45,196 nucleotides of DNA. It comes from Selenomonadaceae bacterium (GTDB taxonomy: Bacteria; Bacillota; Negativicutes; Selenomonadales; Selenomonadaceae). This document shows, piece after piece, positions 9,961 to 17,878 of this stretch. Positions within the stretch are counted from its first letter, which is position 1. The number at the start of each line of letters is the position of its first letter. The notes below the pieces were generated by a model. That model ran no database searches and had not been told where the DNA came from. It worked only from the letters and a program-made list of their open reading frames with translations. Both the position numbers and the translations under genes were made by a program. The stretch lies in NCBI GenBank assembly GCA_017476005.1, contig JAFVEM010000021.1, positions 1 through 45,196 of the forward strand, written 5' to 3'.

Positions 9961-10791
9961 ATGATAATCAGAAATGACCTATTGGGCGGAAGCCAGAACT
10001 TACGGCAGCAATTGGCGAAGGAGATAGACTCCGGTCGTTATGCGGCGGCTTTGGAGACCTTGACGAAAATCGTGGAGCAAAAGGGGCAAACCCCGGAAGA
10101 TTTGTATTATGGAGCCTACGCCTACTTTATGCTGGGGGACTACGAACGGGCGGCCTCCTTTGTGAACAATACCCTAAGCTATGCGCCGCAACACGTTAAG
10201 AGCAGGATTCTCTTGGCGCGAATCTGTATCGTGGAAGATCGTACCGAGGATGCGCTGAAAGTATTGAACGGCCTTCTGGCGCCCCAAGAGGTACTTACCG
10301 CCGAGGAAGAAGAAGAGATACGGGATCTCACCGAGTATTATGGTAATGTCCGCCGGGAGGATATCAGGAGCAATTATCCGCATATCGCTAGATTCTTAGG
10401 GTTAAACGGCGAAAATATGGGGGCAAAATTGCCTCAGGCGCCGGTTGCCGTCCCAAGCTCGGTAACGGTTTTATCCCAAGAAGATGCCGGAGAGGTTACC
10501 GCCGGGGAGGTGGCGGCGAAAATTCAGGAAATAAACGAGCGTCCCGTTTCCCTAGAGCGCAAGGTAAAAATGCTCCAAAAATTTGCCGGGGGTTACTATG
10601 TGGCCGGGGAAATCACCGCCGCCGAACTCATGCTGAAAGCGGCACTGCGCCTCGATGCGGAGGACGATGAATCTTTGAAGGGCATGGCCTTAGTCACCAA
10701 AGCCAAAGGTGACCCCGAAAAGGCGCTGAAATTTGCCGTGGCCATGAGCTATACGGACTTTACCCTGCTCACGCTCCTGAAGGCTAGGTGA
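9961..10791 (+). CDS. TPR-repeat protein of the flagellin-modification island
   Basis: A 276-residue soluble protein made of tetratricopeptide-like helices. The N-terminal block (about 15-115) has regularly spaced Ala/Tyr/Leu positions typical of TPR pairs. A linker with many Val, Pro and Ala residues (about 155-185) follows, then a second helical block (about 190-270). There is no signal peptide, membrane segment or catalytic motif. ATG 9961 has AAGGAAGG upstream. Its stop overlaps the GTG start of the next GT2 gene, so the two are probably translated together. It may be a scaffold that brings flagellin or another acceptor to the glycosyltransferases; this is inferred from context only. Confidence 0.75.
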   Translation: MIIRNDLLGGSQNLRQQLAKEIDSGRYAAALETLTKIVEQKGQTPEDLYYGAYAYFMLGDYERAASFVNNTLSYAPQHVKSRILLARICIVEDRTEDALKVLNGLLAPQEVLTAEEEEEIRDLTEYYGNVRREDIRSNYPHIARFLGLNGENMGAKLPQAPVAVPSSVTVLSQEDAGEVTAGEVAAKIQEINERPVSLERKVKMLQKFAGGYYVAGEITAAELMLKAALRLDAEDDESLKGMALVTKAKGDPEKALKFAVAMSYTDFTLLTLLKAR

Positions 10792-11741
10792 AGGACGTGG
10801 CGGAAATTCCGGGGCTGGTCAGCATTATGATTCCCACCTACGAGCGGCCGGAACTTTTTGAGCTGACGCTAAAGAGCGCCCTTGCCCAGACCTATAAAAA
10901 AATCGAGATATTGGTTTGCGATAACAGCCGGGACGAACGCACGGCGAAGCTCATGGAAAAATATCGCGGTCATCCTTTGGTGACTTATGTGCGGAACCGG
11001 GAGGCCAAGACCAAGGCGGAAAATTTTATGCCCTTTGAACGCATGGCCAAAGGGGAATACTTGCAATGGCTGATGGACGACGATATTTTGAGGCCGCAGA
11101 AACTGACGAAGATGGTCAAGGCGTTGCAAAAAGATCCCAAGGTAAAGTTGGTAACGTCCTTGCGCGGCTTGATTGATGGCGAGGGGAGTTACCTAGGGCA
11201 GCGCGACGTAGGCTACACCGTAAACGGCAAGTACGGCGTTATCACCGGCAACCAGATGGGGCGATACACGCTAATGACGATGCGTAATCCCATAGGGGAG
11301 CCGTCGGCGGTTCTCTTTCGCCGCCGCGACCTTACCAATCATTATTGGCGAGCGGAATCCAGAGGGTATTTAGCCATTTCGGATGTGGCCATGTGGCTGG
11401 AACTCATGGAGCAAGGGGATGTGGTAGTTTTTCGGGTTCCCTTGAGCGATTATCGCCGCCACAAAACGCAAGAGGGGCATCAGGGAAACGTCATTTTACT
11501 CAGCCGCCTGGAATGGATGCGCCTAGGCACCGAATATTATCGGCGGCGCGTTTTTCTCACTGAGCCGGAGGAATACAAAACCTTGCTGAAAGTCTTAGTG
11601 ACCGAATACGAGACCAGCGTAAGCGCAGTCTATGAAGAGCTGTCCCGGTGTTCGCTGTGGCCGGATTTTGTGGAAGCCATCGGTACGGCGCGCCGAATGC
11701 TCTCCATGGAAGATGCCGAGCTGGAACGGGTTTTGGCTTAA
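10788..11741 (+). CDS. GT2 family glycosyltransferase
   Basis: A 317-residue enzyme with one GT2 domain. The start SIMIPTYERP is the classic nucleotide-binding strand, VCDNSRD follows, and MDDDIL near residue 96 is the metal-binding DXD motif. The C-terminal third is helical and lacks recognisable domains. The GTG at 10788 overlaps the upstream stop; a second in-frame GTG at 10797 is an alternative. It is the last gene of the (+) island and ends before a bidirectional terminator. It probably adds a sugar to a nascent glycan on flagellin or on envelope polysaccharide. The sugar is not predictable. Confidence 0.85.
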   Translation: MKDVAEIPGLVSIMIPTYERPELFELTLKSALAQTYKKIEILVCDNSRDERTAKLMEKYRGHPLVTYVRNREAKTKAENFMPFERMAKGEYLQWLMDDDILRPQKLTKMVKALQKDPKVKLVTSLRGLIDGEGSYLGQRDVGYTVNGKYGVITGNQMGRYTLMTMRNPIGEPSAVLFRRRDLTNHYWRAESRGYLAISDVAMWLELMEQGDVVVFRVPLSDYRRHKTQEGHQGNVILLSRLEWMRLGTEYYRRRVFLTEPEEYKTLLKVLVTEYETSVSAVYEELSRCSLWPDFVEAIGTARRMLSMEDAELERVLA

Positions 11742-11743
11742 CC

Positions 11744-11779
11744 AAAAAAAATAAGGACGCGTAAGCGTCCTCTTTTTTT
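11744..11779. terminator. Bidirectional terminator between GT2 and Rpn-like genes
   Basis: A 7-bp stem AGGACGC / GCGTCCT (11754-11760 with 11765-11771) with a GTAA loop is flanked by an A-run at 11744-11751 and a T-run at 11773-11779. It can therefore stop transcription in both directions, serving the convergent genes on each side. Confidence 0.9.
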
Positions 11780-11796
11780 ACGCCAAAACTCCTACT

Positions 11797-12705
11797 TCAC
11801 ACAATACCAAACTCCCGATAAAGCTCCATACGCCGAGTGGGATTGGTGGCGGCGTCGCTTATGTCCTGATTGCGACCGTTGCCCAGCAACATGCTGATAA
11901 GGCGGCCTAGGCGGCTTTCGCCTTTGGTGATTCCTTGAGCTTCGCCCTCTTCCCTATTGCGCCGGTCGCGGTCTAATATATCATCTATCAACTTTTCTAA
12001 ATCATACATTGTCGTTACCTCCTCGCCGAGCGATTGCTTCTTTTGTTGCACAGCTATATCCACACCCTGCCACACAGCCTTGATTAGCGCTGACTCGCCC
12101 ACTTCTAATTTGCTGGCGCTAACGGCCTTTTGCAAAATCTGCTCCATCTCGTTTCTTACATTCGCCGCGTCACTAAAGTGAGCGAGCTGTCCGTATGGCA
12201 ACAAGCAGTAGAGATTGTCCTTTGCCAAATCATCCTGACTACGGTAGTCTTGCAAATTTATGACGCCAAGGGTTAGGTTATCCACCTGCTTGCCGTTTAC
12301 ATAAATGGGCAAGGAAACACTCTTTTGTCTTCCCCTCAGATTTATTACGGCAGCGCGAGGGATGCTCACCCGTCCGGCTTGTATCACATCATTCGAGAGC
12401 ATAGCCGCATGAGAGAAAATGTACTCCAACAATCTTTGCGCCATAGCGCCATCTGACCAAGCCTGTTCTTCCAAGATGAACAGCTCGAAGGTGTCACTTG
12501 TCCCCACCTGAAAGCACATGTCAGTGATTATCCTTTTGCCATTGAACAGAGTTTCGTTGGGGCGAGCGACAATGGGCGTATCGAGGGGATAGTTTGTTTT
12601 GAATATGTGGTTAATGGGGTAGAGAAACAATCGCGCCGCTCGGATTCCCATTATGTGCCATGCGTCGTCGTAGGGGGTATTGCCTTTTAGAGTCAAGATC
12701 GTCAC
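11797..12705 (-). CDS. PD-(D/E)XK nuclease-family (Rpn / putative transposase) protein
   Basis: A 302-residue protein of the PD-(D/E)XK (PDDEXK_2, Rpn-like) group. Key signs are ITDMCFQVG (the catalytic Asp strand, about 60-69), FILEEQ (the E-x-Q variant of the E-x-K motif, about 76-81) and RLLEYIFSHA just after. The C-terminal part carries a charged run RDRRNREEGEAQG typical of the tail of this family. Members stimulate recombination or are annotated as transposases, although their mobility is mostly unproven. No inverted repeats or target duplications are visible around the gene. GTG 12705 is the longest start; TTG 12696 has GAGGTGA six bases upstream and may be the true one. It has its own strong promoter and terminator. 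Confidence 0.8.
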   Translation of the reverse strand: MTILTLKGNTPYDDAWHIMGIRAARLFLYPINHIFKTNYPLDTPIVARPNETLFNGKRIITDMCFQVGTSDTFELFILEEQAWSDGAMAQRLLEYIFSHAAMLSNDVIQAGRVSIPRAAVINLRGRQKSVSLPIYVNGKQVDNLTLGVINLQDYRSQDDLAKDNLYCLLPYGQLAHFSDAANVRNEMEQILQKAVSASKLEVGESALIKAVWQGVDIAVQQKKQSLGEEVTTMYDLEKLIDDILDRDRRNREEGEAQGITKGESRLGRLISMLLGNGRNQDISDAATNPTRRMELYREFGIV

Positions 12706-12725
12706 CTCGCTTACTCTTTGGGGTT

Positions 12726-12754
12726 ATCATATTGTAGGTGATGGAAAATGTCAA
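12726..12754 (-). promoter_or_regulatory. Sigma-70-type promoter of the Rpn-like gene
   Basis: On the minus strand TTGACA (12754-12749) and TATGAT (12731-12726) are separated by 17 bases. Transcription would start near 12719, leaving only a 14-23 base leader. Confidence 0.85.
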
Positions 12755-12783
12755 TATCTGAATATTGCTGGCCTTGATATGTG

Positions 12784-12829
12784 AAAAAGGGTTGTCGCAT
12801 GTAATTGACGTGCGACAGCCCCTTTTTTT
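12784..12829. terminator. GTCGCA-type hairpin terminator after the hydrolase gene
   Basis: An 11-bp stem (12789-12799 with 12811-12821; one G-T pair) is flanked by AAAAA at 12784-12788 and seven T at 12823-12829, so it can act in either direction. On the minus strand it begins at the hydrolase stop codon. It shares the CTGTCGCA core with hairpins at 21563 and 28237. Confidence 0.88.
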
Positions 12830-13793
12830 ACTCTTTCACATAAGGCTCCACAAAATCAAAAACTCGCCGATAATAAGCCTCGTGAGCCGTTTGGCTGGCT
12901 ACGCCGTGGATGGCCTTGGGAACGATGAAAATGTCCTTGCGCGGCGCTTGAGCCGCATTGAACAGGAGATCCGCCATGTAGGGCGGCACTAGGGTGTCTT
13001 TTTCCCCGTGAATAAACAGCATGGGGATTTTGGCGTGTTTTACGGCCTCTAGGGGGGCGGCTTGCTTCAAGGAAAAGCCGGCCAGTTTCTCGCACCGATA
13101 ATCGATTAAATTCATGGACGGAAAAGCCGGCAAGCCAAAGGATTTTTCCATTTGCAGCGCGAGGAGCTGATAAGCGTCCGTAAAGCCGCAATCCTCGATG
13201 CAAGCCACCACGTTAGCCGGCAGGTCGTCGTCGGCCGACGCCATCATCACCGCCGCGGCGCCCATGGATACCCCATGGAGTATTATGCGAGCATCGGCGT
13301 AGTGCTTTACGATTTCTTTAGCCCAATGCACCACGTCCTCGCTCTCCCGATAGCCCATGGTGAGAAAACGCCCTTCGCTGTCCCCGGAGGCGCGCAAGTC
13401 GGGGGTAAGTACATGATAGCCCTGCGCCAGATAAGTGGAGGCGATATACCAAGAATTTTGCTGGGTACACCCGTAACCGTGTACCACGATGACCCAGCGA
13501 TCGCTGTGCCAGTCCGGGAAAAAATGGGTGGCCGTCAGGAGAAGTCCGTCCGCCGATTTTTCCTGCCAAATTTCGCTGACCTCGTCGGGCTTGTTAAACC
13601 GTCGATTCTCCGGCGGCATAAGGAGAGCAAAAGCCCGGGGCGGCGCCTTGGGATCTGTTTCGGAACCGCGTTCGAGGCCGAATTGTACCATATAATTGCC
13701 GATAAAATAGCCGGTGACGGTAATAAATAAGACCGTCATGCCAATCATTGTTATGAGTACGGAAAGAATTATTTTTTTCAAATCATCAACCAC
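12828..13793 (-). CDS. Membrane-anchored alpha/beta hydrolase
   Basis: A 321-residue serine hydrolase with an N-terminal membrane anchor (about 7-33), likely exposing the catalytic domain outside the cytoplasmic membrane. The oxyanion segment VVHGYG is near residue 103. The nucleophile Ser is in GVSMG (about 174-178), the acid Asp in HGEKDTLVP and the base His in KAIHGV near the C-terminus, so the triad looks complete. It resembles the YqkD/YfhR group of Firmicute hydrolases of unknown substrate. The GTG at 13793 has AAGG very close; TTG at 13781 is an alternative. It lies 14 bases after trkH and ends at the hairpin terminator, as the last gene of the gmd-fcl-trkH run. Confidence 0.85.
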   Translation of the reverse strand: MVDDLKKIILSVLITMIGMTVLFITVTGYFIGNYMVQFGLERGSETDPKAPPRAFALLMPPENRRFNKPDEVSEIWQEKSADGLLLTATHFFPDWHSDRWVIVVHGYGCTQQNSWYIASTYLAQGYHVLTPDLRASGDSEGRFLTMGYRESEDVVHWAKEIVKHYADARIILHGVSMGAAAVMMASADDDLPANVVACIEDCGFTDAYQLLALQMEKSFGLPAFPSMNLIDYRCEKLAGFSLKQAAPLEAVKHAKIPMLFIHGEKDTLVPPYMADLLFNAAQAPRKDIFIVPKAIHGVASQTAHEAYYRRVFDFVEPYVKE

Positions 13794-13807
13794 CGCCTTT
13801 TAATTCA

Positions 13808-15259
13808 TTATTTTCTCTTGGCTCGCCCTTTGCGCCAGTTAATGGCCGCATCTCTGGTAATGAAATTCAGGAGGAGCAAGACGGCGAAAATTTCTACCCG
13901 TCCCACCAGCATGAAGAGGCTGCACACCATTTTTGCCCACAGGGATAATTCCGGGGGCATGGCCGACAGCGCTGTCCCCACCGTGGTGAAAGCGGCGGCG
14001 GCCAGTCCCACTGCTTGATAAAGAGGAAGGCCGGAAAGGGTCAACAGAAGGGCGAAGAGAAAAAACACCGTGACGTACAGGAAAAAAAAGCAGAGAATCC
14101 GTCCCAGTATCCTCGTATCGACTGAGGTATCCCCCACGGTGATGGCCGTTACCATACGCGGATGCAAGGTGCGACGCACTTCGGCGAGGAGAATTTTTCC
14201 CAGGATAAGGAGGCGCATGGCCTTTAAGCCCCCGGTAGCCGAGCCTATACAGCCGCCAAAGAAAGCCGCCAGCAGCAGTATATACTGAGCCAAATCCGGC
14301 CAATCAGTCACCGTTACCGACTGCACCCCGGCGGTACTCATAAAGGAAAAGACCTGCACAAAACCGTGTCTGAGAGCTTCGGCCAAGGAGTAGGGAGTAG
14401 TCAGCCATAAGTGCCACGTCAGGACACCGCCCGAAATCAGCACCGACCACATCAGGAATCGCACCTCGGGATTACGGTAATAATCCCGAAAATCACGGCG
14501 CTTAAAGGTACGCCAGTAGCGCAGAAAATTGCCGCTGGCGAGGAAACAGGTTGCAAAGGTGACAATTTCCAGCCAGCGGTTATCGTCGGTCAGCAAAATT
14601 CGCATGGTTCCCCCGGTGGTGGAAATAATGAGCATGGCGGACTCCAAGGCAAGGAGGAATCCCCCTCCGGCCAAAGAGTACAGCCCCCAAGAGAGTAGGG
14701 TAACAGCTACATACACCCCGACAATCTGCCGCCCTCTAGCGGTCATTTGCGTTAGTACCGAGCTGAACATCAGACCGCGACGAAAGGCCAAGGTTAGGCC
14801 GAAACAGCCGCTGGCCTGAGGAATCAGCGTCACCAGTTGCCACAGGAAAGTAAGGCCGCCGCTCCAGCCCAGCACTCCGCGCCACAGCCAGAGACTTTCG
14901 GGAGAGGCGGCGGTAAGCAGGGTAAAGCCGGTGGAAGTCACCGTGGATACCGCTTCAAAAATGGCATCCCAGACCCACATTTTCCCCACCAGCATATAAG
15001 GGAATATGCCCAGCACGGAAAGGAAGAGCCACATAACCAGCATTATCTGGGCGGCTTGCGCCGGAGTGACTTGGCCGCGATGGCCACGTCCTTGCTTGAT
15101 AAGCCCCCAACTGACACATCCATAGCCAAGGCACAGGAGGAGCCACCTAAAGGCATTGTCGCCACCTGTCCATAGTTCATACCCTAAAGGGAGAGCCAAG
15201 GCCGCCGTCATCCCTAATCCCATGCGTCCCCAAAGAAAATAGGCCAAGGAGCGCTTCAT
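13808..15259 (-). CDS. trkH: TrkH/KtrB-type potassium uptake channel subunit
   Basis: A 483-residue integral membrane protein of the TrkH/KtrB family, which moves K+ (with Na+ or H+) into the cell. Four pore-loop segments with the expected filter glycine are visible: TSTGFT, STTGGT, STAGVQ and TTVGTA. Hydrophobic helices cover most of the chain, giving the M1-P-M2 repeat pattern. ATG 15259 has AAAGG about eight bases upstream. The usual partner, a TrkA/KtrA regulatory subunit with a Rossmann fold, is not in this window. Only five bases separate it from fcl, so it is co-transcribed with GDP-fucose genes despite the unrelated role. Confidence 0.92.
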   Translation of the reverse strand: MKRSLAYFLWGRMGLGMTAALALPLGYELWTGGDNAFRWLLLCLGYGCVSWGLIKQGRGHRGQVTPAQAAQIMLVMWLFLSVLGIFPYMLVGKMWVWDAIFEAVSTVTSTGFTLLTAASPESLWLWRGVLGWSGGLTFLWQLVTLIPQASGCFGLTLAFRRGLMFSSVLTQMTARGRQIVGVYVAVTLLSWGLYSLAGGGFLLALESAMLIISTTGGTMRILLTDDNRWLEIVTFATCFLASGNFLRYWRTFKRRDFRDYYRNPEVRFLMWSVLISGGVLTWHLWLTTPYSLAEALRHGFVQVFSFMSTAGVQSVTVTDWPDLAQYILLLAAFFGGCIGSATGGLKAMRLLILGKILLAEVRRTLHPRMVTAITVGDTSVDTRILGRILCFFFLYVTVFFLFALLLTLSGLPLYQAVGLAAAAFTTVGTALSAMPPELSLWAKMVCSLFMLVGRVEIFAVLLLLNFITRDAAINWRKGRAKRK

Positions 15260-15264
15260 AAAAA

Positions 15265-16209
15265 TTACCTTTCCATGCGCGCCGGATTATTAAGAAAATC
15301 GGCGTAGGCCAGCCGCAGACCATCCGCCAACTCCGTTTGGTATTGCCAGCCCAAAGCCTTGGCCTTGCTGACGTCTAAGAGCTTGCGAGGCGTACCGTTA
15401 GGTTTTGCAGTATCCCAGAGAATTTCCCCTGTATAACCAACGGTAGCGGCCACGAGCTTCGCCAGCTCCTTAATCGTAATTTCTTTGCCCGTACCGGCAT
15501 TTACGGTTTCGTTGCCGCTGTAGTTGTTCATGAGAAACACGCACAGATTGGCTAGGTCATCCACATAGAGAAATTCTCGCAAGGGGGAGCCATCTCCCCA
15601 GCAGGTAACGGCAGGAAGATGCGCCTCTTTGGCCTCGTGAAAGCGGCGGATAAGTGCCGGTAAAACATGGCTGTGAGTGGGGTGGTAATTGTCGTTGGGG
15701 CCGTAGAGGTTGGTGGGCATGACGGAGATATAATCGGCGCCGTACTGCTTATTGAGATAGGTGCAATACTTCAGCCCGGAAATTTTCGCCAGCGCATAGG
15801 CCTCGTTGGTTTCTTCCAAAGCGCTGGTCAAGAGAGAGCTTTCCGGCATGGGCTGGGGAGCCAACCGAGGATATATGCAGGAGGAACCCAGAAACTCCAG
15901 CTTCTTGCAACCGTTTTGCCAAGCGCTGTGAATGACATTCATTTCGAGGATCATGTTTTGGTACATGAAATCCGCCGGGGACTCGCTATTGGCGACGATG
16001 CCGCCTACTTTGGCCGCCGCCAAAAAAACGTACTCCGGCTGCTCGGCGGCAAAAAAGCTCTCCACCGCCTCTTGTCGGGTCAAGTCCAGTTCCCGGTGGG
16101 CGCGCGTGATTATGTTCGTGTAGCCTTGGCGCTCAAGTTCTCTGACTATGGCCGAACCTACCATGCCCCGGTGTCCGGCCACATAAATTTTCGCCTGTTT
16201 ATCCATCAT
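15265..16209 (-). CDS. fcl: GDP-L-fucose synthase
   Basis: A 314-residue bifunctional epimerase/reductase that turns GDP-4-keto-6-deoxy-mannose into GDP-L-fucose with NADPH. The Rossmann motif GHRGMVGSA is at about residues 12-20. The short-chain dehydrogenase YxxxK pair is in YALAKISG near 138-145, preceded by the SSCIYP segment that holds the catalytic Ser. Length is normal for the family. The start ATGATG overlaps the gmd stop codon, so both enzymes are made together and complete the GDP-mannose to GDP-fucose path. The product may feed O-antigen, capsule or protein fucosylation. Confidence 0.96.
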   Translation of the reverse strand: MMDKQAKIYVAGHRGMVGSAIVRELERQGYTNIITRAHRELDLTRQEAVESFFAAEQPEYVFLAAAKVGGIVANSESPADFMYQNMILEMNVIHSAWQNGCKKLEFLGSSCIYPRLAPQPMPESSLLTSALEETNEAYALAKISGLKYCTYLNKQYGADYISVMPTNLYGPNDNYHPTHSHVLPALIRRFHEAKEAHLPAVTCWGDGSPLREFLYVDDLANLCVFLMNNYSGNETVNAGTGKEITIKELAKLVAATVGYTGEILWDTAKPNGTPRKLLDVSKAKALGWQYQTELADGLRLAYADFLNNPARMER

Positions 16210-17237
16210 TTTCCGTACACTTCCATATCGTGTTTCACCATCATGCTGACCAGCTCTTTAAAAGAAACCTGCCGCCGCCAGCCCAGTTCGCGCTCCGCCT
16301 TGGAGGCATCGCCCCAGAGAAGCTCCACCTCAGCCGGGCGGAAATAGCGTGGGTTTACATCTACCAAGAGTCGATCCGTCTTTTTATCGTAGCCCTTTTC
16401 TTCTACGCCCTCGCCGCGCCATTCGATAGCCACTCCCACTTCGGCAAAGGCCAGCTCCACAAATTCCCGGACGGTGTGAGTTTCGCCCGTGGCCAGCACA
16501 TAGTCGTCGGGTTTTTCTTGTTGCAGAATACGCCACATACCTTCCACATAATCGCCGGCAAACCCCCAGTCGCGTTTGGCGTTAAGATTGCCCAGTGAAA
16601 GTTTTTCTTGCCTCCCTGCCATAATTTTGGCCACGGCGATGGTGATTTTTCGGGTAACAAAGGTCTCGCCCCGTCTGGGTGATTCATGGTTAAAAAGTAC
16701 CCCGTTGCAAGCAAACATGCCGTAGGACTCCCGGTAATTCTTGGTAATCCAGAAGCCGTAGAGTTTGGCCACGCCGTAGGGGGATTTGGGGTAGAAAGGA
16801 GTATTTTCGTTTTGTGGAGCGCTGCCGGGGATACCGCCGAAAAGTTCCGAGGTGGATGCCTGATAGAACTTGCAGTCAAGGCCGCTTTGGTGAATAGCAT
16901 CCAAGAGGCGAATGGTGCCGACGCCGGTGGCCTCCGCCGTATATTCCGGCACCTCGAAGGAAACGGCCACATGGGACTGTGCCGCCAGATTATAAACCTC
17001 GTCGGGCTTCACCTTGGTGAGAACCCCGGTGAGGTTGCAGGAGTCGGTGAGGTCGCCGTAGTGGAGGAAAAAACGCCCTTTCATGCCGGGATCGTCGTAA
17101 ATATGGTCGATGCGGGTGGTGGAGATGGTGCTGTGCCGGCGAATGATGCCATGAACCTCGTAACCTTTAGCGAGCAGAAGTTCCGCCAGATAAGAACCGT
17201 CTTGGCCGGTAATGCCGGTAATAAGCGCTGTTTTCAT
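16206..17237 (-). CDS. gmd: GDP-mannose 4,6-dehydratase
   Basis: A 343-residue NADP-dependent dehydratase that makes GDP-4-keto-6-deoxy-mannose, the first committed step to GDP-fucose. It has the N-terminal [10 protein letters not shown] nucleotide-binding motif (about 7-16), the [15 protein letters not shown] segment characteristic of Gmd, STSELFG and the catalytic YGVAK near residue 154. Length matches the family. ATG 17237 has AGAAGG seven bases upstream. It is the first gene of gmd-fcl-trkH-hydrolase. No separate promoter is visible between it and the tRNA terminator, so readthrough from the tRNA-Ser promoter is possible. Confidence 0.97.
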   Translation of the reverse strand: MKTALITGITGQDGSYLAELLLAKGYEVHGIIRRHSTISTTRIDHIYDDPGMKGRFFLHYGDLTDSCNLTGVLTKVKPDEVYNLAAQSHVAVSFEVPEYTAEATGVGTIRLLDAIHQSGLDCKFYQASTSELFGGIPGSAPQNENTPFYPKSPYGVAKLYGFWITKNYRESYGMFACNGVLFNHESPRRGETFVTRKITIAVAKIMAGRQEKLSLGNLNAKRDWGFAGDYVEGMWRILQQEKPDDYVLATGETHTVREFVELAFAEVGVAIEWRGEGVEEKGYDKKTDRLLVDVNPRYFRPAEVELLWGDASKAERELGWRRQVSFKELVSMMVKHDMEVYGK

Positions 17238-17270
17238 GGATTGCCTTCTTTCTTTTTATCGCCAATACTA

Positions 17271-17304
17271 CAAAAGCCTGACGAGAGGAAATCCTCGTCA
17301 GGCT
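17271..17304 (-). terminator. Hairpin terminator after tRNA-Ser
   Basis: An 11-bp stem AGCCTGACGAG / CTCGTCAGGCT (17275-17285 with 17294-17304), followed on the minus strand by TTTTG. The T-run is short, so partial readthrough into gmd is likely. Confidence 0.75.
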
Positions 17305-17317
17305 ATATCGTCAAAAA

Positions 17318-17408
17318 TGGCGGAGAGTGAGAGATTCGAACTCTCGGTACGCTATCAACGCACACACGATTTCCAGTCGTGCTCCTTCAACCACTCGGAC
17401 AACTCTCC
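17318..17408 (-). tRNA. tRNA-Ser (anticodon GGA)
   Basis: Read on the minus strand, the 91-base gene starts GGAGAGTTG and ends with CTCTCCGCCA. The seven-base acceptor arm pairs perfectly. The anticodon loop CTGGAAA gives anticodon GGA (codons UCC/UCU). A long variable arm and a TTCGAAT T-loop are present, as expected for serine tRNA. The CCA end is encoded in the DNA. Confidence 0.97.
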
Positions 17409-17431
17409 GTATGATCGCTTAACAATGCGAC

Positions 17432-17460
17432 ATTTTACCGTACTCGCTGGCTTCTGTCAA
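17432..17460 (-). promoter_or_regulatory. Sigma-70-type promoter of tRNA-Ser
   Basis: On the minus strand TTGACA (17460-17455) and TAAAAT (17437-17432) are 17 bases apart. The predicted start is about 17 bases before the mature tRNA. Confidence 0.88.
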
Positions 17461-17564
17461 GGGTTTTTTTCAATCGCCACCGAAAATCAATTTTCATGCG
17501 TTTACTGTTATGTAGTGACCTTTGTCAAGCCTCAATTTAAAAAAATTTTAACAGTCTGTCGCCC

Positions 17565-17715
17565 TTGCCCGAAGACCGTAAAGAAGGCCGCTTGGAGATG
17601 GCGATTGCCATTATAAAAAATTTGCTCAAGGCCAAAACTCCGTATGCCGATATAGCTCGCTTTACGGAAGCCAGTGTCGATGATGTTATTAAAATAAGCA
17701 AGACAAGAAAATCTC
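17565..17715 (+). pseudogene. Remnant of an Rpn/PD-(D/E)XK-type protein C-terminus
   Basis: About 45 codons, from PEDRKEGRLEMAIA through ADIARFTEASVDDVIKIS, resemble the charged-helix plus small helix-turn-helix tail found at the C-terminus of many Rpn-family putative transposases. No catalytic domain, ribosome site or upstream frame remains, and the open frame runs on through a terminator. The rest of the 17409-17878 interval holds only the tRNA promoter, a terminator and a short palindrome. I regard this as decay of a mobile-type gene, unrelated in its tail to the intact copy at 11797. Confidence 0.4.
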
Positions 17716-17750
17716 GCTTACTGAGTTTCCGCGTTCCAGCGGTCGCAAAA

Positions 17751-17789
17751 AATCCCCCGACAGGCACTCGCGCCTTGTCGGGGTTTTTT
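17751..17789. terminator. Bidirectional terminator downstream of metQ
   Basis: CCCCGACA / TTGTCGGGG arms (17755-17762 with 17775-17783), extended by an inner GGC/GCC, are flanked by an A-rich run ending at 17752 and six T at 17784-17789. On the minus strand the last bases give GGGGGATTTTTT, so it can end metNIQ transcripts as well as any (+) transcript. Confidence 0.85.
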
Positions 17790-17817
17790 CAAGGATTGCA
17801 GGGGTGATTTAATCAGA

Positions 17818-17841
17818 CTCTTAGGGCGCAAGCCCTTAGAG
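17818..17841. repeat. Imperfect palindrome with GCAA loop
   Basis: A 10-base stem with one mismatch (17818-17827 with 17832-17841) is capped by a GCAA tetraloop in the metQ 3' region. It has no T-run. It may be a further relative of the GC-rich dispersed hairpins or an mRNA-end stabiliser. Confidence 0.45.
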
Positions 17842-17878
17842 ATCGCTTATACAAAGTAAAGCCCCAAGACAATGAAAC

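Noticed and set aside
11797-12754. Complete insertion sequence around the Rpn-like gene
   Set aside because: No terminal inverted repeats or target duplications were seen on either side; the gene has an ordinary promoter and terminator.
13152-13730. 192-codon plus-strand frame opposite the alpha/beta hydrolase
   Set aside because: It is the reverse complement of a gene with an intact catalytic triad and has no independent support.
15667-17330. Long plus-strand frames opposite fcl and gmd
   Set aside because: They lie entirely within well-supported minus-strand genes and show no family resemblance or ribosome sites.
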